From the NCBI GenBank assembly GCA_030916835.1, contig JAUPWA010000068.1:1-6280 (forward strand): a stretch of DNA of 6,280 bases. Direction: 5' to 3'. The notes under the pieces were generated by a model that was not told where the DNA came from, ran no database searches, and saw only the letters and a list, made by a program, of their open reading frames with translations. The first letter of the stretch is position 1; every line of letters begins with the position of its first letter. Positions 1-6,089 of the stretch are shown here, in pieces. The position numbers and the translations under genes were made by a program. Source of the DNA: Patescibacteria group bacterium (GTDB lineage: Bacteria; Patescibacteriota; Minisyncoccia; Phycocordibacterales; SBAW01).

Positions 1-2006
1 CGATCTTCTTTTTTGCCTATGCCGTTGGCGCAGCGCTTAATCATTTTGCCTCTCCTTTTGTAGCCCCGGCGCTTATTTGGCTTCCTGCAGGCCTTGCTCT
101 GGCAATGCTCTTTTTGGAGGGGCTATTCCTTTGGCCAGCTGTGGCACTTGCCTCGCTGCTCGTTAATATATACTTTGGCATCCCACTTCCTGCTGCGCTG
201 TGTATTGCGGCACTCAATGCAGCGCAAGCGGCGCTTGGTGCGTTTATCTTACGGCGAACGCATTTCAACCCACTCCTCTCACAGCTGCAAGATGTGATCA
301 TTCTCATAGCGGTAGCTCTAACCACAACCACGCTCACGCCACTATTGGGGTACGGAGCGCTGTGGTTTTTTGACGCACAGACCCAAGCCATGTCAGCGGT
401 ATTTGGACCGTGGTGGCTTGGCAACATACTGAGCGATCTTATCGTAGCGCCAGTCCTCATCCGTTGGTCAACTGGCTGGCCACACCGCACCACGCTGCAG
501 TGGGCAGAGTGGCTAGCATCGTTCTCACTACTTACCATTGCCTGCTACCTCGCGTTTTGGACACCGCTGGAGACACTCGGTGGCGTACCATTGGTATACA
601 CCGTACTGCTCCCCCTTATCTGGATGGCGGTGTCTATTGGCCCTCGCGGCATGACGCTTGCACTCTTTATTGTCACGGCACTCTCGATAAGCGGCACCTT
701 GGTAGGAGAACCGTTTTTGCACGGCGCGAGCGTGGGAGACATACTCATCCAAGTTGAACTTCTCGATGTGGTGTTGGCAATCATATTTTTAACCTTCGTT
801 TCAAGCGAAGAGGGTCGCAAAGATGCTACCAACAAACTCCATGCGCACGTAGAGCAGCTAGAGGCAGCGGTCTCTCGCATTAGTGCAGATGACAAAGCAA
901 AAAATGAATTTCTTGCCATCCTTGCACATGAGCTGCGCAACCCACTCGCTCCTATTTTAAGCTCGCTGGAGCTTATGCATCTTCATCCGCTTCCCAAAGA
1001 GGTTCGAGAACTTGCGATAGGTATGGAGGACCGTGTAAAAACGCTTGCGCGACTACTCGATGACCTGCTCGATGTTTCTCGCATATCACAGAAAAAATTT
1101 AAACTCCAGCGCGAGACCATCGACCTCAACCTGCTCTTGGAGCGCAGTGCACACGCAGTACAGGTACTCATGGAGTCCAAGGGTCACACGCTCTCGCTCC
1201 ACTTCGCACCAGGGCCGCTATGGATCTCGGGCGACCCCGTACGCCTTGAGCAGGTTGTGGTTAATTTGCTTAATAACGCGGCAAAGTATACCCCGAGCGG
1301 CGGCACCATAGTACTGCACAGTGAAATCGAAAAAAATATAGCGACCGTGCGGGTGCAAGACAGCGGAGTGGGTATACCAAAAGATATGCTCACAAAAATT
1401 TTTGAGCCATTTTTGCAGATGGATAGCACCAGGCGCTCCGAGGGTCTGGGTATTGGTCTTTCGCTCGCAAAACGCTTAGTTGAGCTACACCAAGGCTCTA
1501 TCGAGGCGCGCAGTGAGGGGCTTGCGCGTGGGAGTGAGTTTGTTGTTCGCCTACCAAAGCCCGCCGTGATCCAGCTCCCTATCCCAGCACTCACCCGAGT
1601 GCGGCGCTTGCACGCAACACCAAAAGGAGTACTCCACATACTACTTGTCGATGACAACAAACTCGCGGCACAAACACTTGGCAAACTCCTCTCTCACAAG
1701 GGAAACACGGTGTCGCTCGCACATGACGCGGCAGGAGCGCTGCAGTACGCTACAGGAAACACGCCCGACGTGATTATTCTAGATATTGGTCTACCCGATA
1801 TGGATGGCTATACCGTAGCTCGCATACTCAAGGAGCGAGGTGTTAGCGCACCACTCATTGCGCTTACGGGTTTTGGCCAAGAGGAGGACAAGCGCAACGC
1901 CAAGCAAGCAGGCTTCAACTACCATCTCACCAAACCAGTAGGCATGGCAGATGTCGAGTCTGTGCTTGCACAAGTCGAGCGAGACCTGCTGAGCACTTCA
2001 CCGTAG
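1..2006 (+). CDS. MASE1-domain hybrid sensor histidine kinase with C-terminal receiver domain (5' end outside window)
   Basis: Membrane sensor kinase expected to autophosphorylate on His and pass phosphate to its own receiver domain. The frame is open to the window edge (first full codon at 3). The 34 codons before the ATG at 105 encode typical MASE1 sequence (IWLPAGLALAM), so the true start lies upstream and 105 is an internal Met. Counting from that Met: hydrophobic MASE1 membrane segments to about 232; short coiled-coil linker about 236-262; HisKA with H-box LAHELRNPL and phosphoacceptor H275; HATPase_c with N-box NLLNNAAKY (387-395), G1 DSGVGIP (419-425), F-box FEPF (433-436) and G2 GLGIGL (447-452); receiver about 510-628 with DD516-517, phosphoacceptor D560, T588 and K610. 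All catalytic residues are present. No HPt or output domain follows, and no response regulator is nearby. The ligand is unknown. The AHELRNPLAPI and receiver motifs resemble proteobacterial hybrid kinases from memory, so transfer is possible. Confidence 0.93.
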   Translation, partial: IFFFAYAVGAALNHFASPFVAPALIWLPAGLALAMLFLEGLFLWPAVALASLLVNIYFGIPLPAALCIAALNAAQAALGAFILRRTHFNPLLSQLQDVIILIAVALTTTTLTPLLGYGALWFFDAQTQAMSAVFGPWWLGNILSDLIVAPVLIRWSTGWPHRTTLQWAEWLASFSLLTIACYLAFWTPLETLGGVPLVYTVLLPLIWMAVSIGPRGMTLALFIVTALSISGTLVGEPFLHGASVGDILIQVELLDVVLAIIFLTFVSSEEGRKDATNKLHAHVEQLEAAVSRISADDKAKNEFLAILAHELRNPLAPILSSLELMHLHPLPKEVRELAIGMEDRVKTLARLLDDLLDVSRISQKKFKLQRETIDLNLLLERSAHAVQVLMESKGHTLSLHFAPGPLWISGDPVRLEQVVVNLLNNAAKYTPSGGTIVLHSEIEKNIATVRVQDSGVGIPKDMLTKIFEPFLQMDSTRRSEGLGIGLSLAKRLVELHQGSIEARSEGLARGSEFVVRLPKPAVIQLPIPALTRVRRLHATPKGVLHILLVDDNKLAAQTLGKLLSHKGNTVSLAHDAAGALQYATGNTPDVIILDIGLPDMDGYTVARILKERGVSAPLIALTGFGQEEDKRNAKQAGFNYHLTKPVGMADVESVLAQVERDLLSTSP

Positions 2007-2023
2007 TTTTACGGGTATCACGA

Positions 2024-2029
2024 TATGAT
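2024..2029 (+). promoter_or_regulatory. Putative -10 box (TATGAT) for a leaderless aldo/keto reductase transcript
   Basis: TATGAT lies 8 nt before the ATG at 2038, which would place the transcript start about 0-2 nt before the start codon. The only purine-rich stretch, AGGG, is 2 nt from the ATG and too close for normal SD pairing. No good -35 box is visible, since the region overlaps the end of the kinase gene. The reductase could also be read through from the kinase, whose stop is only 31 nt upstream. Confidence 0.38.
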
Positions 2030-2037
2030 GTAGGGCA

Positions 2038-2820
2038 ATGCATGACACCACAACCACCCTACCGCTACATGGTGGGCACACTATCCCCACACTCGGGCTT
2101 GGTGTGTGGCAAATGACTCAAAGTGAGGAGACCGAGCAAGCGATCATGTATGCACTTTCGGTAGGATATAGACATATCGACACCGCAAAACTCTACGGCA
2201 ACGAAGAAAGTGTTGGCAAAGCGATACAGCAAAGCACTATCCCACGCGAAGAGATCTTTGTTACCACCAAACTGTGGCCTACTGATGCGTTTAGTGCAGA
2301 GACTGCCTTGCAGGACAGTTTGAAGCGACTTGGGCTTGCGTATGTTGACCTCTATCTTATCCACTGGCCGATACCTTTGTTTGGCGACCGTGTTTGGAAG
2401 CAGATGGAGACACTCGCGCAGCAAGGACTCGCGCGCAACATTGGCGTCTCTAACTATTCTCGCACCCAGATGGAGGAGCTTTTAGAGCAAGCAACCATTC
2501 CACCCGCTGTACACCAAATTGAGTGCAACCCCTTCACCTACGACAGAAAACTTATTGAGTTTTGTCAGCAACACAACATTGTGGTTGAGGCATATAGCCC
2601 ACTCACGCGAGGGCTACACCTTGATGACGCAACGATAGTTAAACTTGCAATGCACTATGCCAAGACTCCCGCGCAGATTATGCTGCGCTGGGCACTCCAA
2701 AAAGGCACGGTTGTTATCCCCAAGTCGAGCAACAAAGCACGCATCACCGAGAATGCGGATATTTTTTCGTTTAGTATCAGTGCCGATGATATGCGCCGCC
2801 TCGACGCGCTTTCTCACTAA
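2038..2820 (+). CDS. Aldo/keto reductase (AKR superfamily, NAD(P)H-dependent oxidoreductase)
   Basis: Soluble (beta/alpha)8-barrel enzyme expected to reduce aldehydes or ketones with NADPH. The 260-residue protein is complete, slightly shorter than the usual 270-320. The AKR catalytic tetrad is intact: D48 in GYRHIDTA, Y53 in LYGNE, K78 in TTKLW and H109 in LIHWP. Other family signatures are GVSNY (136-140), the Q160/E162/N164 region and AYSPL (185-189). The C-terminal cofactor motif IPKSSNKARITEN (227-239) contains the Lys/Ser/Arg set that usually binds the 2'-phosphate of NADPH. The pattern is closest to the bacterial 2,5-diketo-gluconate reductase / AKR5-like group, but the substrate cannot be read from sequence. 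It follows the histidine kinase by 31 nt on the same strand and converges on uppP with an 8-nt gap. It may be co-transcribed with the kinase, though a -10-like box sits just before its start. Nothing is broken or missing. Confidence 0.95.
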   Translation: MHDTTTTLPLHGGHTIPTLGLGVWQMTQSEETEQAIMYALSVGYRHIDTAKLYGNEESVGKAIQQSTIPREEIFVTTKLWPTDAFSAETALQDSLKRLGLAYVDLYLIHWPIPLFGDRVWKQMETLAQQGLARNIGVSNYSRTQMEELLEQATIPPAVHQIECNPFTYDRKLIEFCQQHNIVVEAYSPLTRGLHLDDATIVKLAMHYAKTPAQIMLRWALQKGTVVIPKSSNKARITENADIFSFSISADDMRRLDALSH

Positions 2821-2828
2821 GGCGCGCT

Positions 2829-3620
2829 TCAGCGGAGTATGACGAACCAAAAGATGAGCGCGACGAGTATTCGATATACACCAAACGGGACAAACGTATG
2901 CGTGCGTACAAACCGCAAAAGCCACACAATGCTCAGGAGCGCGACCACAAACGCAGCACTAAAACCTATCGCAAGCAACCCCACCTCAGAGGTGGTAATC
3001 GAAGATGCGTTTTTGAGTAGATCAAGGCCGCTCGCCGCAAGCATGGTTGGTACCGCGAGTAAAAATGAAAATTCAACAATCGTGCGCCGACGCAGCCCCA
3101 AGAGCATGCCGCCCACAATGGTCGCCCCCGAGCGCGAGACACCGGGGATAATCGCTATAGACTGAAACAGCCCGATACCAAGTGCTTTTTTGTAGCTAAT
3201 GCGAGCAAGTTCGCGAGTGTCCGAGGCCTCACTCGCTACCGGCGATGGTTGTGACGGATAGAAATATTCAAATGCAATGAGCGCAATACCGCCCAAGAAG
3301 AGTGACCAGAGCACCACCGACTCATTACCAAGCAAATAACTTTTCACTATTTTGTATACCGTGAGGCCAATGATGCCCGTTGGTATAAAGGCGACAATAA
3401 TTTTTTTGAGCAATTCAATGTCTAAAAACTTTTTCCAAAAGACAACCACTACTGCCGCGATTGCACCGAGTTGAATAAAAATCTCAAATGTCTTTTGAAA
3501 CTCCGTTTGTGCTATGCCCAAGAGTGAGCTCGCCAAAATTAAATGCCCGGTCGAGGAGATAGGTAAAAACTCCGTCACTCCTTCAACCACCCCGAGCAGT
3601 AGAGCTTGCAGCGCGTCCAT
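2829..3620 (-). CDS. uppP: Undecaprenyl-diphosphatase (BacA/UppP family)
   Basis: Integral membrane phosphatase that converts undecaprenyl diphosphate to undecaprenyl phosphate, recycling the lipid carrier for peptidoglycan and other envelope polymers. Extra copies typically confer bacitracin tolerance. Length is 263 residues, normal for the family. The first signature is GVVEGVTEFLPISSTGHL (10-27), holding E13, E17, the Ser pair 22-23 and H26 that correspond to the catalytic region. The second is PGVSRSGAT (159-167) with R163, followed by EFSFLLAVPTM (183-193). About seven or eight hydrophobic helices are visible, with a polar loop at about 121-143 as in relatives. The C-terminal FVPFGVYRI segment is also typical. 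The ATG at 3618-3620 gives the canonical short N-terminus. No SD precedes it; a TACTAT box lies 7 nt upstream. It is transcribed divergently from the GT2 gene and converges on the aldo/keto reductase. Confidence 0.97.
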   Translation of the reverse strand: MDALQALLLGVVEGVTEFLPISSTGHLILASSLLGIAQTEFQKTFEIFIQLGAIAAVVVVFWKKFLDIELLKKIIVAFIPTGIIGLTVYKIVKSYLLGNESVVLWSLFLGGIALIAFEYFYPSQPSPVASEASDTRELARISYKKALGIGLFQSIAIIPGVSRSGATIVGGMLLGLRRRTIVEFSFLLAVPTMLAASGLDLLKNASSITTSEVGLLAIGFSAAFVVALLSIVWLLRFVRTHTFVPFGVYRILVALIFWFVILR

Positions 3621-3627
3621 ACATAGA

Positions 3628-3656
3628 ATAGTAACACCGTAAGAGTAGGTTGTCTT
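3628..3656 (-). promoter_or_regulatory. Putative uppP promoter (leaderless type)
   Basis: On the minus strand a -35-like AAGACA (3656-3651, four of six matches to TTGACA) is followed after exactly 17 nt by TACTAT (3633-3628). A further 7 nt leads to the ATG at 3620. Transcription would start at or within 1-2 nt of the start codon. Its -35 box overlaps that of the divergent GT2 promoter. Confidence 0.48.
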
Positions 3657-3677
3657 AGGTGTAGTCGATGATACACT
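3650..3677 (+). promoter_or_regulatory. Putative GT2 promoter with extended -10, overlapping the uppP promoter
   Basis: TTGTCT (3650-3655, four of six to TTGACA) is followed by 16 nt and then TACACT (3672-3677). The TG at 3669-3670 supplies an extended -10 TGn element. The GTG start at 3687 lies 9 nt after the -10 and has no SD. The two -35 boxes of this and the uppP promoter occupy the same bases, so polymerase can probably use only one at a time. TAGGT occurs at 3646-3650 and again at 3656-3660, one helical turn apart, a possible but unproven regulator site. Confidence 0.48.
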
Positions 3678-3686
3678 AGCCCTATT

Positions 3687-4370
3687 GTGAAAATTTCGTG
3701 CATAATTTGTGCCTATAATGAAGCATCACGCATAGGTGAAGTACTTAAAGCTGTCGCAAATCACCCCTTGTTAGATGAGGTGCTTGTTGTTGATGACGCA
3801 TCGAAAGACAATACTGTTAAAGTTGTATATCAATTCACTAGCGTACAACTTATCGCACTACAAAAAAATTGTGGGAAAAGTCGTGCGCTCATTCATGGAC
3901 TATTAGCAGCAAAAAATGATTTTGTGATGCTTTTGGATGCAGACCTAATTGGTATTACATCTGATGACGTGACTGCACTTGCCAAGCCTATCATCGAGGA
4001 TCAAGCTGATGTTTCACTATCGCTCCGCAAAAATGCACTTGCTATCCATCACCTTATCGGTATTGATTTTACCAGCGGCGAACGCGTCATACCCCGCACC
4101 TTACTGGCAGACGTGCTTGATAAGATTGATCGTCTCCCACATTTCGGCATAGAGTCATACATGAACTCCCTCATCATCAAAAAAAGATTGCGTATTGCAA
4201 TCGTGTCCTGGGAAAACGTTACCCATGTGCGCAAATCTCAAAAATACGGGTTTATTAGAGGAACTCTATCTGATTTGGGTATGGCAGTCGATGTACTACG
4301 GGTACTATCCCCGCTTGCAGTTATTCGACAAAACTACCAATTACTCGCTCTTTGCACAAAGAAGGAATAG
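3687..4370 (+). CDS. Small soluble family 2 glycosyltransferase (GT-A fold)
   Basis: Predicted cytoplasmic transferase using a nucleotide sugar; acceptor unknown. The 227-residue protein has the GT2 pattern: N-terminal ISCIICAYNEASRIGEVLKAV (residues 3-23 region), VVDDASKDNT (34-43) for nucleotide binding, KNCGKSRAL (60-68), and a DAD metal-binding motif (84-86) within LLDADL. Downstream, SGER (130-133) and HFGIE (152-156) resemble the (S/G)GER and GFGVE motifs of GT2 relatives such as glucosyl-3-phosphoglycerate synthase-like and polyprenyl-phosphate-type enzymes; E156 or nearby acids may be the base. No membrane helix is clear, so it would act at the membrane face or in the cytosol. The start is GTG at 3687: an in-frame TGA at 3669 blocks extension and the product begins exactly at the GT-A fold. 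It stands alone on this strand, divergent from uppP and convergent (11-nt gap) with the DedA gene. A sugar-to-lipid-carrier role is inference. Confidence 0.88.
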   Translation: MKISCIICAYNEASRIGEVLKAVANHPLLDEVLVVDDASKDNTVKVVYQFTSVQLIALQKNCGKSRALIHGLLAAKNDFVMLLDADLIGITSDDVTALAKPIIEDQADVSLSLRKNALAIHHLIGIDFTSGERVIPRTLLADVLDKIDRLPHFGIESYMNSLIIKKRLRIAIVSWENVTHVRKSQKYGFIRGTLSDLGMAVDVLRVLSPLAVIRQNYQLLALCTKKE

Positions 4371-4377
4371 CTAGCAC

Positions 4378-4398
4378 AGGGTTATTCCAAGCCCTTTT
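4378..4398 (+). terminator. Weak terminator-like hairpin after the GT2 gene
   Basis: AGGGTT (4378-4383) can pair with AA-g-CCCT (4389-4395, one bulged G) around a 5-nt loop, followed by only a few T residues (4396-4398) before C. The stem overlaps the stop codon of the convergent DedA gene. An alternative pairing is GGAATA (4364-4369) with TATTCC (4383-4388). Either would be a modest structure, so termination here is uncertain. Confidence 0.22.
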
Positions 4399-4978
4399 CG
4401 TGTAAGCGACGGCGCAAATACCACACCAGAACAAGATAAACTCCGACTGCGATAAATATGCCAGTTACGATATATTGTAACCAAGACAATGCGCCGGCAT
4501 GTGCACCAATGAACGAACCGAAAAAGTAGCCGAGTGTAAACAAGAGTCCGTACTGGATAAGGGCAATGATGGCGCCATACATTAAAAATTTTCCCAGTGG
4601 TGCCTCAACTACGCCAGACATAGTAAGAAACGCAGAGGCGAAGCCGTGAGGAAGTTTGCTAATAAACATCGTACGCCATGCATGATTCTGCCACTGCATA
4701 CGCAACTTATCCGTACTTTCTCCAACCAGTCCTCCTTTTTTAAGCAAACGTTGTACAAATGCAGCTTTTTTTGCATATCTCCCAAGAAAATAAAAACCTA
4801 CATCCATAACCATGTCTTTTACAAAGAAAATCAGAATTGCTATAAACGGATTAAAATACCCAAATGAGGACAAAGCCCCCACCGCAAGTGCCACCATCGG
4901 TCCTTCCACAAAAGTTAGTGGAATAACTATCCAATAGCGATAGGTCAATATAAGTACTGTGAGATAATCTGGGCCCAT
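4382..4978 (-). CDS. DedA / SNARE-associated (VTT domain) family membrane protein
   Basis: Polytopic inner-membrane protein of 198 residues, normal for DedA proteins. Family features in order: hydrophobic N-terminus with FVEGP (23-27) and the conserved acidic E25; membrane segment 44-66 ending in DVGFYFLGR (59-67) with D59 and R67; cytosolic basic loop 68-103; the re-entrant region FISKLPHGFAS (105-115) and MSGVVEAPLGKFLMYG (120-135); helices about 131-154 and 166-188; basic C-terminus RRR. Many DedA proteins have two arginines in the 105-115 region. Here K108 and H111-G112 stand there, a variant I recall from other DedA subgroups. Known members include undecaprenyl-phosphate translocases and proteins needed for membrane potential or pH homeostasis; the substrate here is unknown. 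The start at 4978 is 4 nt after the stop of the GT4 gene, so the two are an operon. No SD is present; a TACAAT box lies 6 nt upstream. Confidence 0.9.
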   Translation of the reverse strand: MGPDYLTVLILTYRYWIVIPLTFVEGPMVALAVGALSSFGYFNPFIAILIFFVKDMVMDVGFYFLGRYAKKAAFVQRLLKKGGLVGESTDKLRMQWQNHAWRTMFISKLPHGFASAFLTMSGVVEAPLGKFLMYGAIIALIQYGLLFTLGYFFGSFIGAHAGALSWLQYIVTGIFIAVGVYLVLVWYLRRRLHEKGLE

Positions 4979-4982
4979 CTCG

Positions 4983-5996
4983 TTATTGTACAGTGATCCA
5001 CTCGAGATTGCTCAAGAATGCATCAGTTGAGCGTTCCCATGAATACAGTTCTGCCTTTTCTCGACAGTCGGATGGCGACAGCTCTAAACATTTCAATGCT
5101 GAGTCGCGTATATCTTCACCCAGATATCCATCCTTCCCAGTAGTAACAATATCGCGTGGACCCATAACATCGTACGCTGCTATCGGCAACCCACACGCAA
5201 GTGCTTCAATAATAGCAAGCCCAAACGTTTCAGTGCGTGAAGGAAATGCGCACACATCACCCAACGAAAGATATTGTACAAGCTGTGTGCCGAATTTATA
5301 ACCAACAAAATGAGCGGCGGGGTATTTTTTTTCAAGCATTACTTTGTCAGGACCATCACCAATAAGCAACTTGCTCCCAGGCAGATCAAGTGACAAGAAA
5401 TCTTCTATACTTTTTTCGCGCGCAATTCTTCCCAAATAGACAAAGATTGGTTTTTTTAATTCCATGACCGGTGACTCAGTGCTTCGAACAAAAAGATGCA
5501 TGTCTACCCCAAACGGCCACAGTGCGACATGCGTGTAGCCATATGATTCAAGCTCAGCCTTCAAGCCAGGCGTGGCAACGAGAGTTCGTACCGCCCTACT
5601 ATGGAACCACCGCAAAAAAATTTGCATTGGAGCAGTAAACATCCTGCCTGCATAAGCGCCAAAATACAACTGTAAGTTTGTGTGGTATGAAGTGGTAAAC
5701 GGCAACCCTTGCGCACAGCACACTCGACTTGCCACCACACCCAAAGGACCTTCAGTAAAAATATGAATCGCATCTGGCTTATAGTCTGCAAGAATGCGTT
5801 GAATCTTTTTTTTGGGTAGAAGAGATAGCCTAATTTCGGAGTATTTAGGCAATGGTATGGTTGAAAATTGACTTGGCTCTATCACTTTCACTTCATAACC
5901 TCGTTTTTCAAGCGCAGGAAGAAGATTATTAAACACTGTGATGAGCCCATTTACCTGAGGCTTCCAAGCATCAGTAACAAAAATGATACGCTTCAT
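4983..5996 (-). CDS. Family 4 glycosyltransferase (GT-B fold, group 1), mannosyl/glycolipid type
   Basis: Predicted cytoplasmic or membrane-associated retaining transferase that moves a sugar from a nucleotide donor onto a lipid or glycan. The 337 residues show both Rossmann domains. The N-terminal domain has FVTDAWKPQVNG (6-17), the start signature of the GT4 group of GDP-mannose-dependent and glycolipid transferases; TEGPLG (81-86); and TSYHTN (102-107) with H105. The C-terminal domain has VYLGRIAREKSIE (186-198) with donor-phosphate residues R190 and K195, IGDGP (212-216), and the EX7E motif E256-E264 within RTETFGLAIIEALACGLP. No transmembrane helix is evident. ATG at 5994-5996 places the first beta strand (RIIFVTDAW) directly at the N-terminus. 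A TATGAT box is 8 nt upstream and no SD is seen. It is the first gene of an operon with the DedA gene, suggesting envelope glycolipid or carrier-linked glycan work. Donor (GDP-Man, UDP-Glc or UDP-GlcNAc) cannot be decided. Confidence 0.93.
   Translation of the reverse strand: MKRIIFVTDAWKPQVNGLITVFNNLLPALEKRGYEVKVIEPSQFSTIPLPKYSEIRLSLLPKKKIQRILADYKPDAIHIFTEGPLGVVASRVCCAQGLPFTTSYHTNLQLYFGAYAGRMFTAPMQIFLRWFHSRAVRTLVATPGLKAELESYGYTHVALWPFGVDMHLFVRSTESPVMELKKPIFVYLGRIAREKSIEDFLSLDLPGSKLLIGDGPDKVMLEKKYPAAHFVGYKFGTQLVQYLSLGDVCAFPSRTETFGLAIIEALACGLPIAAYDVMGPRDIVTTGKDGYLGEDIRDSALKCLELSPSDCREKAELYSWERSTDAFLSNLEWITVQ
4985..4990 (-). promoter_or_regulatory. Possible internal -10 box (TACAAT) for the DedA gene
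   Basis: TACAAT, five of six to consensus, spans the last two codons and first stop base of the GT4 gene. It lies exactly 6 nt before the DedA ATG, the canonical distance from a -10 box to the transcript start, so transcription would begin on the A of ATG. A TTGAGC (5015-5010) lies 19 nt upstream, a long spacing for a -35. The box may simply reflect the coding sequence gta-caa-taa. Confidence 0.3.
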
Positions 5997-6004
5997 TACT
6001 GTGC

Positions 6005-6010
6005 ATCATA
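6005..6010 (-). promoter_or_regulatory. Putative -10 box (TATGAT) for the GT4-DedA operon
   Basis: TATGAT on the minus strand is 8 nt upstream of the ATG at 5996, the same hexamer and same spacing as at the aldo/keto reductase. It implies a leaderless or nearly leaderless transcript. No SD-like purine run occurs before the ATG. No convincing -35 is found at 16-18 nt because that region is the G/C-rich terminator stem of the upstream gene. Confidence 0.42.
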
Positions 6011-6015
6011 CTACT

Positions 6016-6058
6016 GAAAACAAGACCACCCACCCCCAGCAAGGCTGGAAGTGGGTGG
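6016..6058 (-). terminator. Intrinsic terminator of the upstream minus-strand gene
   Basis: Bases 6026-6040 pair with 6044-6058 around a 3-nt loop. In minus-strand RNA all 15 positions pair: 13 Watson-Crick plus two adjacent U-G wobbles. In plus-strand RNA the same two positions become A-C mismatches. The minus-strand 3' side is followed by TCTTGTTTT (6025-6017), a broken U tract, whereas the plus-strand side is followed by GAAAGG. Both asymmetries point to minus-strand termination. It lies 31 nt past the stop codon at 6090 and just before the GT4 promoter. Confidence 0.72.
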
Positions 6059-6089
6059 GAAAGGAACTGATGATCTGTATGTGCGCAGA

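Noticed and set aside
105..107. ATG at 105 as the true start of the histidine kinase
   Set aside because: The same frame is open back to the window edge and encodes conserved MASE1 sequence, so this Met is internal.
41..538. 165-residue open frame on the minus strand
   Set aside because: It lies antisense to the MASE1 membrane region, has Ser/Ala-rich low-complexity composition and no recognisable domain. The sense frame is clearly coding.
1184..1684. 166-residue open frame on the minus strand
   Set aside because: It is antisense to the HATPase and linker regions, whose sense-strand motifs are all intact. No family features were seen.
2805..2826. CGCGC / GCGCG inverted repeat between the reductase and uppP as a bidirectional terminator
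   Set aside because: Only 5 bp with a 12-nt loop and no T tract on either side; GCGC runs are self-complementary and arise easily.
4646..4867. 73-residue plus-strand open frame
   Set aside because: It is antisense to the DedA gene, has Lys/Asn/Phe-rich composition from AT-rich complement, and no supporting start signal.
6018..6023. TTGTTT on the minus strand as a -35 box for the GT4 operon
   Set aside because: It is only 7 nt from the TATGAT -10 box, far too close; it fits better as the terminator U tract.
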